Shown one piece after another: positions 23,069-33,828 of a DNA stretch of 64,000 bases. Origin of the DNA: Tigriopus japonicus (taxonomy: Eukaryota; Arthropoda; Copepoda; Harpacticoida; Harpacticidae); assembly GCA_010645155.1 (NCBI GenBank), contig JAAGOF010000051.1, positions 387,324-451,323 on the forward strand, written 5' to 3'. The notes beneath the pieces are model-generated. The model made no database searches and was not told where the DNA came from. It saw only the letters and a list, made by a program, of their open reading frames with translations. Position 1 is the first letter of the stretch, and every line of letters starts with the position of its first letter. The position numbers were made by a program, and so were the translations under genes.

Positions 23069-24070
23069 ATGCCCGAATTGAACCCCGCTCAACACCAGAA
23101 TCTTCCCTGGGTGGAAAAATACCGTCCCAATGCTCTCCAGGATTTGATTTCGCACGAGGACATCATCTCAACCATTCGCAAGTTCATCTCCGAGGACAAA
23201 TTGCCGCATCTTCTCTTTTACGGTCCACCGGGCACGGGCAAGACCTCCACCATTTTGGCTTGTGCCAAAGAGATCTACAAGCCGAAGGAATTCAATTCCA
23301 TGGTCCTTGAATTGAACGCTAGTGACGATCGCGGTATTAACGTGGTTCGCGGACAAGTTCTCAACTTTGCTTCCACCCGAACTATCTTTAATTCGGGCTT
23401 TAAATTGGTTATTCTGGACGAGGCTGATGCCATGACTCAAGATGCTCAAAACGCTCTTCGTCGGATTATCGAGAAATTCACGGATAACGTACGGTTTTGT
23501 CTGATCTGCAATTATTTATCCAAGATCATTCCGGCATTGCAAAGTCGATGCACGCGGTTCCGATTTGGACCACTAAATCCGCAGCAAATCTTGCCGCGTT
23601 TGGAATACGTGTGTCGAGAAGAGAAGGTGAATGTGACTCAGGATGGTAAAGATGCCCTTATGGGTCTGTCTCAAGGAGATATGAGGAAGGTTATCAATAT
23701 TCTACAGAGCTGTTCCATGGCTTTTGATCAGGTCAACGAGGATAATGTGTACACGTGTGTGGGTCATCCCTTGAAATCGGACATTACGAATATCGTGAAT
23801 TGGATGCTAAACGAGTCCTTCACCACCGCCTACAACAACATTGAACGACTCAAGACGCTGAAAGGACTCTCGTTGCAAGACGTCCTCTCCGAGGTTCACT
23901 TATTCGTTCATCGACTGGAGATACCGCAAAAAATCAAGATCCATTTGTTGATCAAAATGTCGGATCTGGAGAATCGTCTCTTGAACGGAGCGAGCGAGAA
24001 AATCCAATTAGGATCATTACTCGCAGCATTTCAAGTCACTCGCGAAATGATCAAAGACGAAGCCGCTTAA
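23069..24070 (+). CDS. RFC5: Replication factor C subunit 5
   Basis: An intronless gene of 333 residues (human RFC5 340). The AAA+ motifs are in order: LPWVEKYRP at 12-20, Walker A GPPGTGKT at 52-59, Walker B VILDEAD at 114-120, and the arginine-finger SRC box LQSRCTRFRF at about 157-166. ELNASDDRGI and DMRKVINILQS are clamp-loader hallmarks, and CVGHPLKSDI favours RFC5 (yeast Rfc3) over the other small subunits. RFC loads PCNA at primer ends during replication and repair. The ATG is preceded by TAAAC, a usable context. The downstream Pro/Gln-rich gene on the other strand ends 61 bp away. Confidence 0.95.
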   Translation: MPELNPAQHQNLPWVEKYRPNALQDLISHEDIISTIRKFISEDKLPHLLFYGPPGTGKTSTILACAKEIYKPKEFNSMVLELNASDDRGINVVRGQVLNFASTRTIFNSGFKLVILDEADAMTQDAQNALRRIIEKFTDNVRFCLICNYLSKIIPALQSRCTRFRFGPLNPQQILPRLEYVCREEKVNVTQDGKDALMGLSQGDMRKVINILQSCSMAFDQVNEDNVYTCVGHPLKSDITNIVNWMLNESFTTAYNNIERLKTLKGLSLQDVLSEVHLFVHRLEIPQKIKIHLLIKMSDLENRLLNGASEKIQLGSLLAAFQVTREMIKDEAA

Positions 24071-24131
24071 CTCAGATTGTATTTTAATGTTATAAACACG
24101 GGACATAACATAGATGGTGGTAAGGTTATTG

Positions 24132-24530
24132 TTATTGGCAGGCTGGAGGAGGCGGTCCCAAAGGTGAACTACGTTGGGATTGCATCACACTCTGCTGTCC
24201 ATAGTAGAAGGCATTGAAAACGGAAGGTCCATTGGACTGAGAATGAGAAGCGACGGGCAAAGAAGGTGGCGGAACAGAGAAAGCGGGAGGTTTCATGACA
24301 CTGGACCACTGGTTTTGCGTGTGCTGGGGTGGATATTGAGGTCCCCAATGGCGGGGTCCATTCGAATTGGGCGGCGGAACCGAAGGGAAATATGTAGGCA
24401 CCACTGGATGGGAATTCCACCGAATGGGACAGAAATCGCGGGGGTTGTAACGCCTTTGTTGTCGGTAGAAGGGGTTGTTACCGGGAGTGGTGCAGGGTTT
24501 CTTTCGTGGCACCTGATGTTGTTGATTCAT
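24132..24530 (-). CDS. Pro/Gln-rich small protein, function unknown
   Basis: A frame of 132 residues from ATG 24530 to TAA 24132, converging on RFC5. Composition is strongly biased: many Pro, Gln and Asn with aromatic residues spaced among them (NPFYRQQRRYNPRDF, VFNAFYYGQQ) and a C-terminal GPPPPACQ. I do not recognise a domain. The frame stays open upstream to about 24725, and a possible acceptor (GATCTCACAG) lies about 40 nt before the ATG, so an upstream exon is possible. The skewed amino-acid composition over its whole length and absence of stops support coding, but a chance open frame cannot be excluded. Confidence 0.42.
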   Translation of the reverse strand: MNQQHQVPRKKPCTTPGNNPFYRQQRRYNPRDFCPIRWNSHPVVPTYFPSVPPPNSNGPRHWGPQYPPQHTQNQWSSVMKPPAFSVPPPSLPVASHSQSNGPSVFNAFYYGQQSVMQSQRSSPLGPPPPACQ

Positions 24531-24748
24531 GGGCAGAGAGCCGAGTTTCTGCCAAAATTTGCATGCTCCTGTGAGATCAATCAATGTTTTGAGTTGAATG
24601 GAGTAATATGAAATAAAGAAGGAGAAACGTGGAATAGCTGAACCAGCGGGCAATTCGTGTTTCGAGCGGTTTCGAGTACTGGTGGGAAACAAGCTGCAGC
24701 TTGAAGAGGAGTTTGGGCCAAGCAACAGTTTTCAGCTGTGCTTGAAAG

Positions 24749-24850
24749 CCTGCAAGCTATGAGCCCTATATTTCTAACAAATCTTCGTAAACAAGCTTTT
24801 CAGCGTTGCCAAAATCTGACATCATCATGCCAGTTTTAAAGGTCAAACAG
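24749..24850 (+). repeat. Arm of an inverted repeat pair (partner 28645-28760)
   Basis: ATGAGCCCTATATTTCTAAC, AAATCTTCGTAAACAA and TGACATCATCATGCCAGTTT occur here and, reverse-complemented, at 28645-28760 with few differences over about 100 bp. Weaker similarity continues inward (for example GTCCACAAACACGCTAGGG versus GTCCACGAACTTGCTAGGG), suggesting two copies of one dispersed element in opposite orientation about 3.9 kb apart. Confidence 0.65.
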
Positions 24851-25925
24851 ACAAAAATCGAAATAAATGTCTCATGCAATTTCCGAGTATGGTCCACAAA
24901 CACGCTAGGGAGGGGAGGGTGTCATGTGCAAGCACCAAGAGCGAGGGAAGAGAGAAGAATAAATTGGGAAGAGGTTGTGGATGGGAATTTAAAGCAAAGT
25001 AAGGTTAATTTGATGTCGGTTGGCTTTGGTCAGCTTATGTTAGTTCAGTGTTTTAGAATAAATAGGGCAGTTAACGTTGTATTTTCTCTATTAACTAACA
25101 GTGAAGTAACAACAACATAAACTAACCTAACATTACCTTGCCCAAATTAAACTTATCTATCGCCTACTGTTGCTTCCCGTGTCGCTTACACTGCGAGTTT
25201 GTCAGGCTCTTTTAAAACCCACCTGAAAGCAAGGGAAAGGCAACATCAGAGAAAAGAGGAATCAATAGAACAAAAACGATGGAAAAATCATAACGGCGAA
25301 AAGATAAAGACCAACAGATCAGAAAACTCAGTTCAAAGTTCAGTAAATATAGATCTTCGAGAAATAAACCACCAAAGCATGCATTTTAAACATTTTCAGT
25401 CAATAATTTGACACCAAGTGAATAGAAATTATCTCGATCTTAAAACAAATGAGAGCTCTTGCTCCTTTGAGCAAGTGCATGAACTCTTAGTAAATGAATT
25501 GAAATTAAAAAAAGCGTAGTTAAAAAAGTAGTTTTGCTCCAATCAAAAGGATACTTTCCTTCATTGGTTTAAGACTAAAAATGCAAATGAAAGAAGAGTC
25601 GCCTCTAGTTCGATTTCAACCAAGAATTGCACCTACACCCCGATAAGAAAGCTATGTTCCAAAATTTGAAGCAAAGTATTTTTATTTTTTAATTATATTT
25701 TAACACTTAACATCCAATCGACCCCCAATAAGTCTTTCTATCTTTGGAATTGATGTTTAATATGCCATCAACTAAATTGGACTCAAGGATTTTCCACATT
25801 TTTAAGCGAAATTTTAAGCAAAAATGGAAATGAATGGTCGAAATTCTATGAGCTCTTAAATCGTGTTGGATAGAAGTATGTCAGGTCTTTTTTGTTGGAG
25901 ATGTTTTCAATCTTTCTCTTTCTCT

Positions 25926-26787
25926 TAAGGTACAATTACACGATACATGTTTTGTCGCATTTTAACGGCACTTATGTGAGTCACATCGCATTGGATTACA
26001 CATTTGCATTTACACAACGGGATCAAATTCCTCAAATCTCCTTTCCCATCCCAGAGCTCACCGACAGGGATTCCATATAACAAAATTCTATTGACGTGGG
26101 GAAACGTGTTGGAACTTGCAAGATTGGTGAATCAATGAAATATACTTATCAATGTCATATGATATGACTTCATTATTCTTTCGTGGCGTTTCTTTTATAA
26201 ACAGAAAAATCTTTCCAATAAAGAATTTGAAATGACAATTCTGTTTCCTTTTACTTGAGAGTCAAGTTTTAAGTTCACTATTGTTGACAGACATTTCTAA
26301 TTTGTATTTTGCTTGGCTTTCATTCTCGTGTATTCTTTTTTACTTATTCAGTCATTGAAATTTTAATTTTCAGGGCGCATAACCTCTAATTTTCAACCTT
26401 TATGACAACACTGCTCGATGTCTTTCGAAAAGCCAAGTTGACCAAAGTGTCTTTTCTTAATTCAACCTTGATGTGATCATAATCCAAAAATTAGATCAAC
26501 CAACTATTTTTAAATTCTATTTGAGACACTAGCTTCTTTTTTAACATGGAAATTAGATTGTTGAGTTCAAATGAATGAATATTGTCTAATATTGAGATTT
26601 GAGTTTTTGGTCACGTTGGACTTTCTCATGACGTTTTAGCACACGAACGTCACAAAATGTGCTTCACATCACACAAAATTAGAACATGTTCCAAGTCGGA
26701 AATGTGACACATTTGTAGCTCAAATGCGATGTGACTCACATAAGTGCCGTTAAAATGCGACAAAACAAGTGTAGTGTAATTGCACCA
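25926..26787. mobile_element. DNA-transposon-like element with about 85-bp terminal inverted repeats
   Basis: The left arm (25926-26010) and right arm (26703-26787) are near-perfect reverse complements around the block GCATTTTAACGGCACTTATG followed by TGAGTCACATCGCATT. Both outer ends read GGTRCAATTACAC. The roughly 690-bp interior is AT-rich with no long frame, so the copy is non-autonomous. A TTAA precedes the left end but the right flank reads ATTA, so the target duplication is unresolved and I do not assign a superfamily. Confidence 0.68.
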
Positions 26788-28335
26788 TTAGGACCGAGTA
26801 AAACTTCATTCATGCCATTCAGGTTTTTACAATGATTTAAAGCGATCTAGAACACTGCATGAAAAAGCAATTGACTTCAAAGTTATACTTCCTGTTCCAG
26901 CAATAAATTCTCACTTATTTGTCTTTACATTACATCTCAAATTGATCCAAACCATCCTAGAAGCTAGTGGAGGGACAAAGGATGTTTGATCATGTCAAAT
27001 TGCCCACACATTACTGTATGTAATATTTAAGTTCAAAGTATAAGTAAGACACAACTTTCTTGTCAGGGTACATTGTTGTTCTCATTTGTACTTCACTTTT
27101 TTGTGCAGTTTGATTTGTACTTTTTCAAAACAATATTTCCACCACCATATTGTTTTTATGTTAAAGCCAAAATGAAAACTCATCTAACATAAATGAACTT
27201 AGATGATAAAAGGATCTTAAATATAGTCAAAGTTGAATATAAAAATATTTAAATGAAAATGAAAAAAGAAAAGATTAGAAACAATACGAATAGTTTAGGC
27301 CTCACCAGAAAACACAGCAGAACATTTCTTCATACAAGAATCACATTTGATTTGATGAATAATATTAGTAAGAAAGACAAAATTCTTACTTTGAAACTTC
27401 AACTGTAGAAACTAACGACCAATTTTTGAAATAAAGTTCATCCAGGAATGTAAGCTTTCTTTGTTTTCATAAAAAACTGCAAAGGAACAAGAGGTTTTTA
27501 AAAAGTGTTTTTTGGCCGTTTTTGTTGCTCCAAAAGATCAAACATCAAGTCTTTGTTTCTTGGATTCATTCTAACTTAAATTTTCTACCAAGTTTTCTAC
27601 CCTTTTGATTTTTCTATCCACAATTTCCTAACATAGCATAATACTCTTCACTTGGATTTAAATTATCAATAAAACAATATAAATCCTAAATTAGAACGAG
27701 GAATTCATTCTCAATCATACCATAGCCATAATTGTCTTTTCATTGAATTGAATTGAATCAATCAAAAATCATTGAATATGATATCATAGTCAATGGCTTG
27801 AGTTTTGATGAATAAAATATCCTTAATATCACTATCTTGTTGGATAAAACTGAAACCAATTTTTGTGGTTATTTATTCAAAAGTATCACAAAACGCATGA
27901 TGCTAGCAAAAACAACAAAATACACTCCTGGTGATGTGAATGATGTGTCAGAATGGCCTTTCATACTTTGCATAAAACATTGTGGTCAAGGACTTATTAG
28001 ATGAAATGAAACATCTTGAGCATTGAAAAAGACACAATGAAAAACCTTTTGCTAAGTCTAAAACTTGAAAAAAAAATTCCACAAAATGCTCTTTGACAGT
28101 GCATCTACACCTTTAGCAACACCCTTTGCACTTGGGTTTTCACGGATTTGATCTTAATTTTTAGACCTTGAAGGTGCCACTAGTTTCTTAAATGATCTTA
28201 GTGCTCTTGGCGAAGCAAATTTACCTTGTTCTTGTAATTTGAAGCCGTTTTTAAGAGCATTAAAGATTTTTCATTGTTCCTTGCTCCTCCGCACATTTGT
28301 TCTTTTTTCTTTTGGTCTATTTCTTCTTTATTCCG

Positions 28336-28373
28336 AACCAACCACGGATCACTCTAGTGATCCGTGAACCAAC
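28336..28373. mobile_element. Palindromic micro-insertion flanked by direct repeats
   Basis: CACGGATCACT (28343-28353) and AGTGATCCGTG (28356-28366) form a perfect 11-bp inverted repeat around CT. The palindrome is flanked on both sides by AACCAAC (28336-28342 and 28367-28373). The layout is what an element reduced to its two termini, or an imprecise excision, would leave with a 7-bp target duplication. Confidence 0.5.
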
Positions 28374-28484
28374 CAATCAGAAGTGAGAATCCAAAATGAG
28401 ATGATCATAACTATGACCTTGTTTAAACCAACTCATGTTTAGGATTCTCTAATGGTTTCAAACTTATGTGTCATTTGGCTATTT

Positions 28485-28760
28485 CTACTTCTCCTTCACT
28501 ACCATATTCTCTTGAACAATTCCCCAATCTAAGCACTTCTTCGCTGTTTTACTTATCTCCATTGCTCTTGCTGTATGAAGACGCCCCCTAGCAAGTTCGT
28601 GGACCCTACTTGGAAGCATTCCTATCGTAAGGCATTTAGCTTGCAGTTTTAACATGCGATTGACCTTTAAAACTGGCATGATGATGTCAAATTTTGGCAA
28701 CTCTGAAAAGTTTGTTTACGAAGATTTGTTAGAAATATAGGGCTCATACCTGCAAGCAGT
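28485..28760 (-). repeat. Second copy of the inverted repeat, with open frame
   Basis: Reverse-strand partner of 24749-24850. From the shared ATCATCATGCCAGTTTTAAA block a frame stays open for about 65 residues (IIMPVLKVNRMLKLQ onward). The matching frame in the other copy diverges and differs at many positions. It may be the remnant of an element-encoded reading frame; I recognise no domain and do not call a gene. Confidence 0.5.
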
Positions 28761-29491
28761 TTCAAGCACCTTCACCCCATGTCAGGCTTGCCTGTTAAAA
28801 TTCAATTTGTTGGCCACCGGAAATGGAGTAAAATAGTTTGCACTCAAGTTTAACGAAGCATGCTTCATATAGCCCCTAAGAAGACAAATATCTTGAAAAA
28901 TCTAGGAAAAAATGGCAAATTCTGCAACAGCATAGGAGTTTCTGCTTCTATTTTTAGATCAGGCAAAAAGGACAACAAATAGCTTCGCAACCCTGCTATT
29001 CACCATAGGTCCTCTGAGCCCTGTGGCTTGAATGCTTGGTTTAGCTTGAGGTAGCTGAAGTGGAAACAAGCCCAGCTTGAAAAATTGAAGTGCTTGATAG
29101 CTTGGGAAATCCCATCAGTAGTTTCGAGAGGATGAATTTACGATCATAGATGTAGACGCACTTCTATGTTGGAATGAGAGACTTACTTTTCAGAATGGCA
29201 GCTGTCTCAACAAAACCAGCCAATTGAACTATGAAGTGTACTAACAAGTACACTTTCTAGAGTTGCCATCAAAACATATGCTCACACCATTTACTTCAAC
29301 TGGATGATTCATATTGCGTTTGGCACGATTTGTCAAAGTTGCACCCAACAAACTATCAGAGTGCCACAAGTTCAAATTGAATTAGTATCTGAAATCACTG
29401 AATGCGATTTGGTTGGGTTGCAGAAATCTTCAAAAGAGCTGTGTTTATAAAGTTAATGAAAAGTTTACTCTCAAGTAGACTTTGGAGCATA

Positions 29492-29554
29492 CCTTCAAGT
29501 AAACAAGCAAGCCCTTCAAGTAAACAAGCAAGCCCTTCAAGTAAACAAGCAAGC
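29492..29554 (+). repeat. Three-unit 21-bp tandem repeat
   Basis: The unit CCTTCAAGTAAACAAGCAAG followed by C occurs at 29492, 29513 and 29534 with no visible differences, and partial matches flank it. The 21-bp length keeps frame, so the repeat opens a short reading frame on each strand, but there is no other sign of a gene. Confidence 0.85.
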
Positions 29555-29868
29555 ATTCCAAGACCAATACAACCAAAACATATGACCTTATGTATCTGCA
29601 AATGGTAAATGAGTTATGATGTCATGGGGAGCCATATACCTGGTATGGTAGTCTTGCCAGTTTGGAAAAGTGTTAGAGGTGCCAAATAGGATGATGTGCC
29701 CCTTTTTTAGGGGATTTTACTATCCCAAAATGGTTGTGAGAATAGAAGCATATGTCAAGTGTTGACCACAAGGCCAATAAAATATCTCTGTGGGTTTGTG
29801 ATTTATTATACATTCAGCAAAAAATTTGTTCAAACATGGTTTCATTTACTATTGCCATTTCATATATT

Positions 29869-30075
29869 TTTTTGGGGGGGGCGGATATTTAAATACTGCT
29901 ACAAGGAATGGGATTCCCTGTAAAGAGAGTTAATCATTAATATAATTTCTACAATAAATGTTTTTATGATATTTGGTCTACCAACGAGTTACTGTTGGCA
30001 GATCTATACAACCCTTGTATAGTGAGTTGGTCAGGAAAAGTGTTTAAAAATTTGTCCACAATCCTGCTTTAAATG
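29869..30075 (+). repeat. Dispersed GCTACAAGGAATG repeat, copy 2
   Basis: After a G-rich run (GGGGGGGGCGGAT) comes CTGCTACAAGGAATGGGATT followed by CCCTGTAAAGAGAGTTAAT, then ATTTGGTCTACCAACGAG, GGCAGATCTATACAACCCTT and AAATTTGTCC-ACAATCCTGC. The same blocks in the same order make up 57583-57795, with degenerate copies at 3932 and a reversed core at 63568. About 200 bp in all, no long frame, boundaries approximate. Confidence 0.72.
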
Positions 30076-30382
30076 CAAAGAATCTGGAAGAAATATCAAG
30101 GCATGTTTAAAGTTGTTTGCTAAAAACTTTATTTGTTTTGTAAGGCAAAGTCATTACTAATGTCATTAGAATTTCAGTGACTTGAAATAGGATATCAAAA
30201 ACCTCCATAAAACATTACTTTTTAGGAGATAATACTACCCTTGGCAAATCAAATTTTGATACATGTACATATACCAAACATAATAATTTATAGAAAATTG
30301 TGCCAATAGTAATGGCGTGTCTAGCATTTTTTGGCAACCCTGATTGACTTAAATGTCCACTTGGATTTTTTATGTACAGCGG

Positions 30383-30709
30383 CTTCTATGTAGTGATGGG
30401 TTTCGAGTTGGCAGTGTGGCCACATTTTACTCGAAGTGTAGTTGCTGTCAAAAAAGGCGGGCTGTTATAAACTTTTTGAACAAAGACCTAAACAGGGACC
30501 AATATGGCAACACTCGAACTATTTCGAGTTCGAGTTCGATTGGTAGTTATAAAAATGGATTTCGAATTGGCAGTGCTGCCATATTTTCCTTGGAGATTAG
30601 GTGCTTTGCCCTTTGAGAAGTTTAGTAGTGGTAAAGTTTTTGACCCTTAAGGACCAAAATGGCAAAAGTATGGCATAATTTGAACTCGAAATCCATCAGT
30701 GCTTCCATG
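30383..30709. mobile_element. hAT-type MITE with 8-bp target duplication
   Basis: The element (30391-30701, 311 bp) starts TAGTGATGGGTTTCGAGTT and ends AACTCGAAATCCATCAGTG, imperfect inverted termini of about 20 bp. It is flanked by CTTCTATG (30383-30390) and CTTCCATG (30702-30709), an 8-bp duplication with one change, as expected for hAT. The interior contains two related halves (GGCAGTGTGGCCACATTTT and GGCAGTGCTGCCATATTTT) and a GAGTTCGAGTTCGA core. A related end, TAGTGATGAGGGGTTCGAG, is seen near 56595. Confidence 0.68.
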
Positions 30710-31148
30710 TACCTGGATTTTCAATCGTTCATATAGAGAGCCTACAAATTGCAGTCACCCTTGTTTGTTTTGCCAGTTGCTTCTCACTCACAATTTTAAA
30801 AACATCTTGAAAAATCATCTTGAAATGTGATAAATTCACCTGTGCAGTGCCTTTCACGTGTGTTTAGTCAATCGTAAGTTCAGTTCATGTGTTTTGTAGC
30901 AGTACTCCTTCATCTGCTATAGTGCTACAGTCTATGATTGATGACACACCCAACTTTGATACACTTTAGTGAAACGAGTACCTTCTCACCCAAAGTTAAT
31001 TTATGGTCGGTATAAAGTATCGAAATTTTAGTACACAGAGCGGTGTCAACAGCTGAACACTTCTCCAGGACCAGTGATGCCATGTGACAATTTATTTTGT
31101 ATGTCATTTTCATAACAGGATAAAGCAATGGATCAAACTTAATCTCGA

Positions 31149-31227
31149 ACTTAATGGAACCTAACCTAACCTAACCTTACCTAACTTAACCTAACCTAAC
31201 TTTCTCAAATGTAACCTAACCTTACAT
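31149..31227 (-). repeat. Interstitial telomere-like (TTAGG) tract
   Basis: Runs of CCTAA and near variants (CCTAACCTAACCTAACCTTA, then CTAACTTAACCTAACCTAAC) occupy about 80 bp; on the reverse strand this is TTAGG, the usual arthropod telomere unit. It lies far from any chromosome end visible here, so it is interstitial. Confidence 0.75.
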
Positions 31228-32090
31228 GATATGATGGCGCTGCATCAATGTTCTAACTTGGCAACACTTCCCTGGACTTGTCTTTTCAATTTCTAAGTTC
31301 TCATCTCTGAGCGAAAAAGAGCCTTCTGCCGCTTGCCTCTCCAGTACTGGTCCGCTGTCGCCGCCTCTCTATGTACAAAAATTTCCATACTTTTTACCCC
31401 CCACAAAGTTATTTTGGGAATCAGTCAAGTCTCAACTACTGATAGATAGATTCTTCATGGTGTGTGAGTTCATCTTGATGTCGGGGCTTGCTTGTTCTGT
31501 TGGTGATTCAGCCACATACCAAAAATCCATTTACTTTTTCTAAATGTGAGTGAACCAAGAGAGTAAGATCAATTTCAGTGTTTCCATTGTGTGAAGCATA
31601 ATTTTGGGCATCTTTTAAGCTCAAAACAGATTATTTTTTATATTTGCCCAAAATTTCAACACAAATGCATTTGGTTCATTGATCAAGTCACCAAAGAAAG
31701 AATTTTTATTTGATAATGGTTCTTGTAATGCTTCCCAACAATGAAGTGTTACTTGATAAATACAAAGAAATGTTCTTAAGCATATTTGGACATTATGGAA
31801 GTGTGATTTATATTAATTACTAATAACAATTTGAGTCCTTTCATTGGAGTGAAACAAATGAGAAACCCATGGGCTTGATCATGTAATGGGAATGAGGAAG
31901 TAACAAAGTGCACTCTGCCTGGATTGAAAAGAAGTTAGCTCTTCCTATAACTTCAAGAATTAATAGTGTTATAAAGATTGAGGAAATGGACCTTGTTAGT
32001 TGTCTAATATTGATTGATAAAGTTATAAAAAAATCCATCGTTTAGCCAACAAAATTAGTTTTTATCTATTGATATAGGAAATAGGGGTGG

Positions 32091-32191
32091 GCGAGAAGCC
32101 GGTGTCGGTGTCGAGGTGTCGACACCGACACCGGCTTTTTTGGATTTCGGTGTCAGTGTCGACACCAGGACTCCGGTGTCGACATTTTAAG
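32091..32191. repeat. GTGTCG-rich palindrome
   Basis: GCCGGTGTCGGTGTCGA (32098-32114) and its exact reverse complement (32119-32135) enclose GGTG, giving a 17-bp-arm hairpin; further GGTGTC/GACACC units continue to 32191. The preceding TAGGGGTGGGC resembles a hAT terminus, but I found no matching right end. Confidence 0.7.
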
Positions 32192-33828
32192 GTTTCGTGT
32201 GTTTTCTGAAAAGTTCCGCAAATAAGGTCAATTTAAATTGTAAGGCTTGCTAAAAAGTTTAGGTTGAACTTTTGATTTTTGTGAGGAATATCTTTGTCTG
32301 TCCAAACTGATGTCCCAATTGACTGTCTAGAAGCACAAATTTTGACTGACCATACTATAGGAAAAAACATGGTTATTGTCCAAGAAAAATAATGGATCTA
32401 TCTCCTTTCACATTTCAGTAACACTTTACAATCAAATTATCAAAGCACAGTTTGATAATTTTTTCAATGAATTTTAAACTGCTGTAGATAAGGTTGCCCC
32501 TTGGAATATTTAACAATAAAATGAAAAGAAATATTAAAATATTTCTATTTCATTATACTTTCGGGAAATTTTATAGAAGATTTTTGCTCATGCATAAGAG
32601 AATAAACCATTGATACTTAACATCACCAGTCTGTCCATTGTCTGTCGAAGTGTAACAAATGTCAAAAATGTTATCTTTTGAGGAAAACAAATGCCATTAT
32701 TACATTTTATTGTACCTTTGTGCAAAGGAAAACCCAGTCAGTTTTTTCATCTTTGATCATGATATGATTATTATGTAAATTGTTGAGGGAACATGACTAT
32801 GTCAAATCAATAATTATTTAGTGAACAACGATGGAACGCTGTAAGTAACAAAACAAAGATAAATTCTTGAGTATAATAGTTTTAGGCATTTACTTACTGG
32901 AGAAAGATTTTACATGTTATTTCAACCTAATTCTATGCTTTGGAATAGAATAGTATAGAATAGTTTTGGTTTATTAGCTCTTGCTTTTGCGAAATAAATC
33001 TGCGAGCTGAAATTTTCAAAGTCTGATAAACCAACCAGTTGATCAGTTCTTGTAAGATTTAGAAAGGAATCCATTGGTGACATTACAGACAACATAAGAT
33101 TTTGATCATGTGAGAGTCATGATCATGAACAGTGTGAGATTTGTTTGTTCCAAGACTGTCTAGCCTATCTTTCGACCATTCTCAGCAGCAGAGTCACTAG
33201 ACTAGACTATCAGATGCTAGCCTTTGCCAATTCACCCTGTAAATCTGAGTGATGGATGAAATATCAAGCTTTAGCTGAAAAAACATAATGAAGAAGATGG
33301 TTCAGAACTTCGTGGTAAACGATTTTAGTTGATTTTACACATCCCGGGGAACCAATAAATCCTGGCATGATCCCATCCATTGTTAAAATGATATGAAACT
33401 GTAGAAGGTTTGCACTGCTGAAGGGAGGGGCTGTGATTTTGGCCTTAACGGGTGTCAAATGATAAATTTGAAATGTAACATTATTCTCTTTTATATTCTC
33501 AAAAAGTACATGCTAATTGGTTGAGTGTTGATTGTGGGGTTTTCCCAACCTTATGATGGTGGGGAAGCGTTTTCATAATGGAATAAACAATTTCAACGTT
33601 TTTTTGCAGTTTTAATCTACTTGGCATTAATTACTCAAAACCATGTGTAACAATGTCAAGAGAATTCAAAAGGTTATCCAAGGTAAAATAAGAAAAACGG
33701 TTAACATCATGCTGAAAATTTTGATGATTATTTTAGGCAATGAAACGACTTTTTTTAGCAACCTTTTCATGAAGCCTTGGCTGAACAATCCTTTTTCATT
33801 TTTCCAGATATTCATGTTTTGTTAGAGC

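Larger units (their letters stand above)
24531..33828. other. Gene-poor, repeat-bearing AT-rich region
   Basis: About 9.3 kb without a gene I can support. Its structure is transposon-derived: an inverted pair at 24749/28645, a long-TIR element at 25926-26787, a palindromic micro-insertion at 28336-28373, a 21-bp tandem repeat at 29492, a dispersed repeat copy at 29869, a hAT MITE at 30391, a TTAGG tract at 31149 and a GTGTCG palindrome at 32098. Remaining stretches (26.8-28.3 kb, 32.2-33.8 kb) show only low-complexity AT-rich sequence. Confidence 0.55.

Noticed and set aside
25199..25411. Lys/Glu-rich short frame on the plus strand
   Set aside because: Composition reflects local A-richness; there is no motif, splice site or neighbouring exon.
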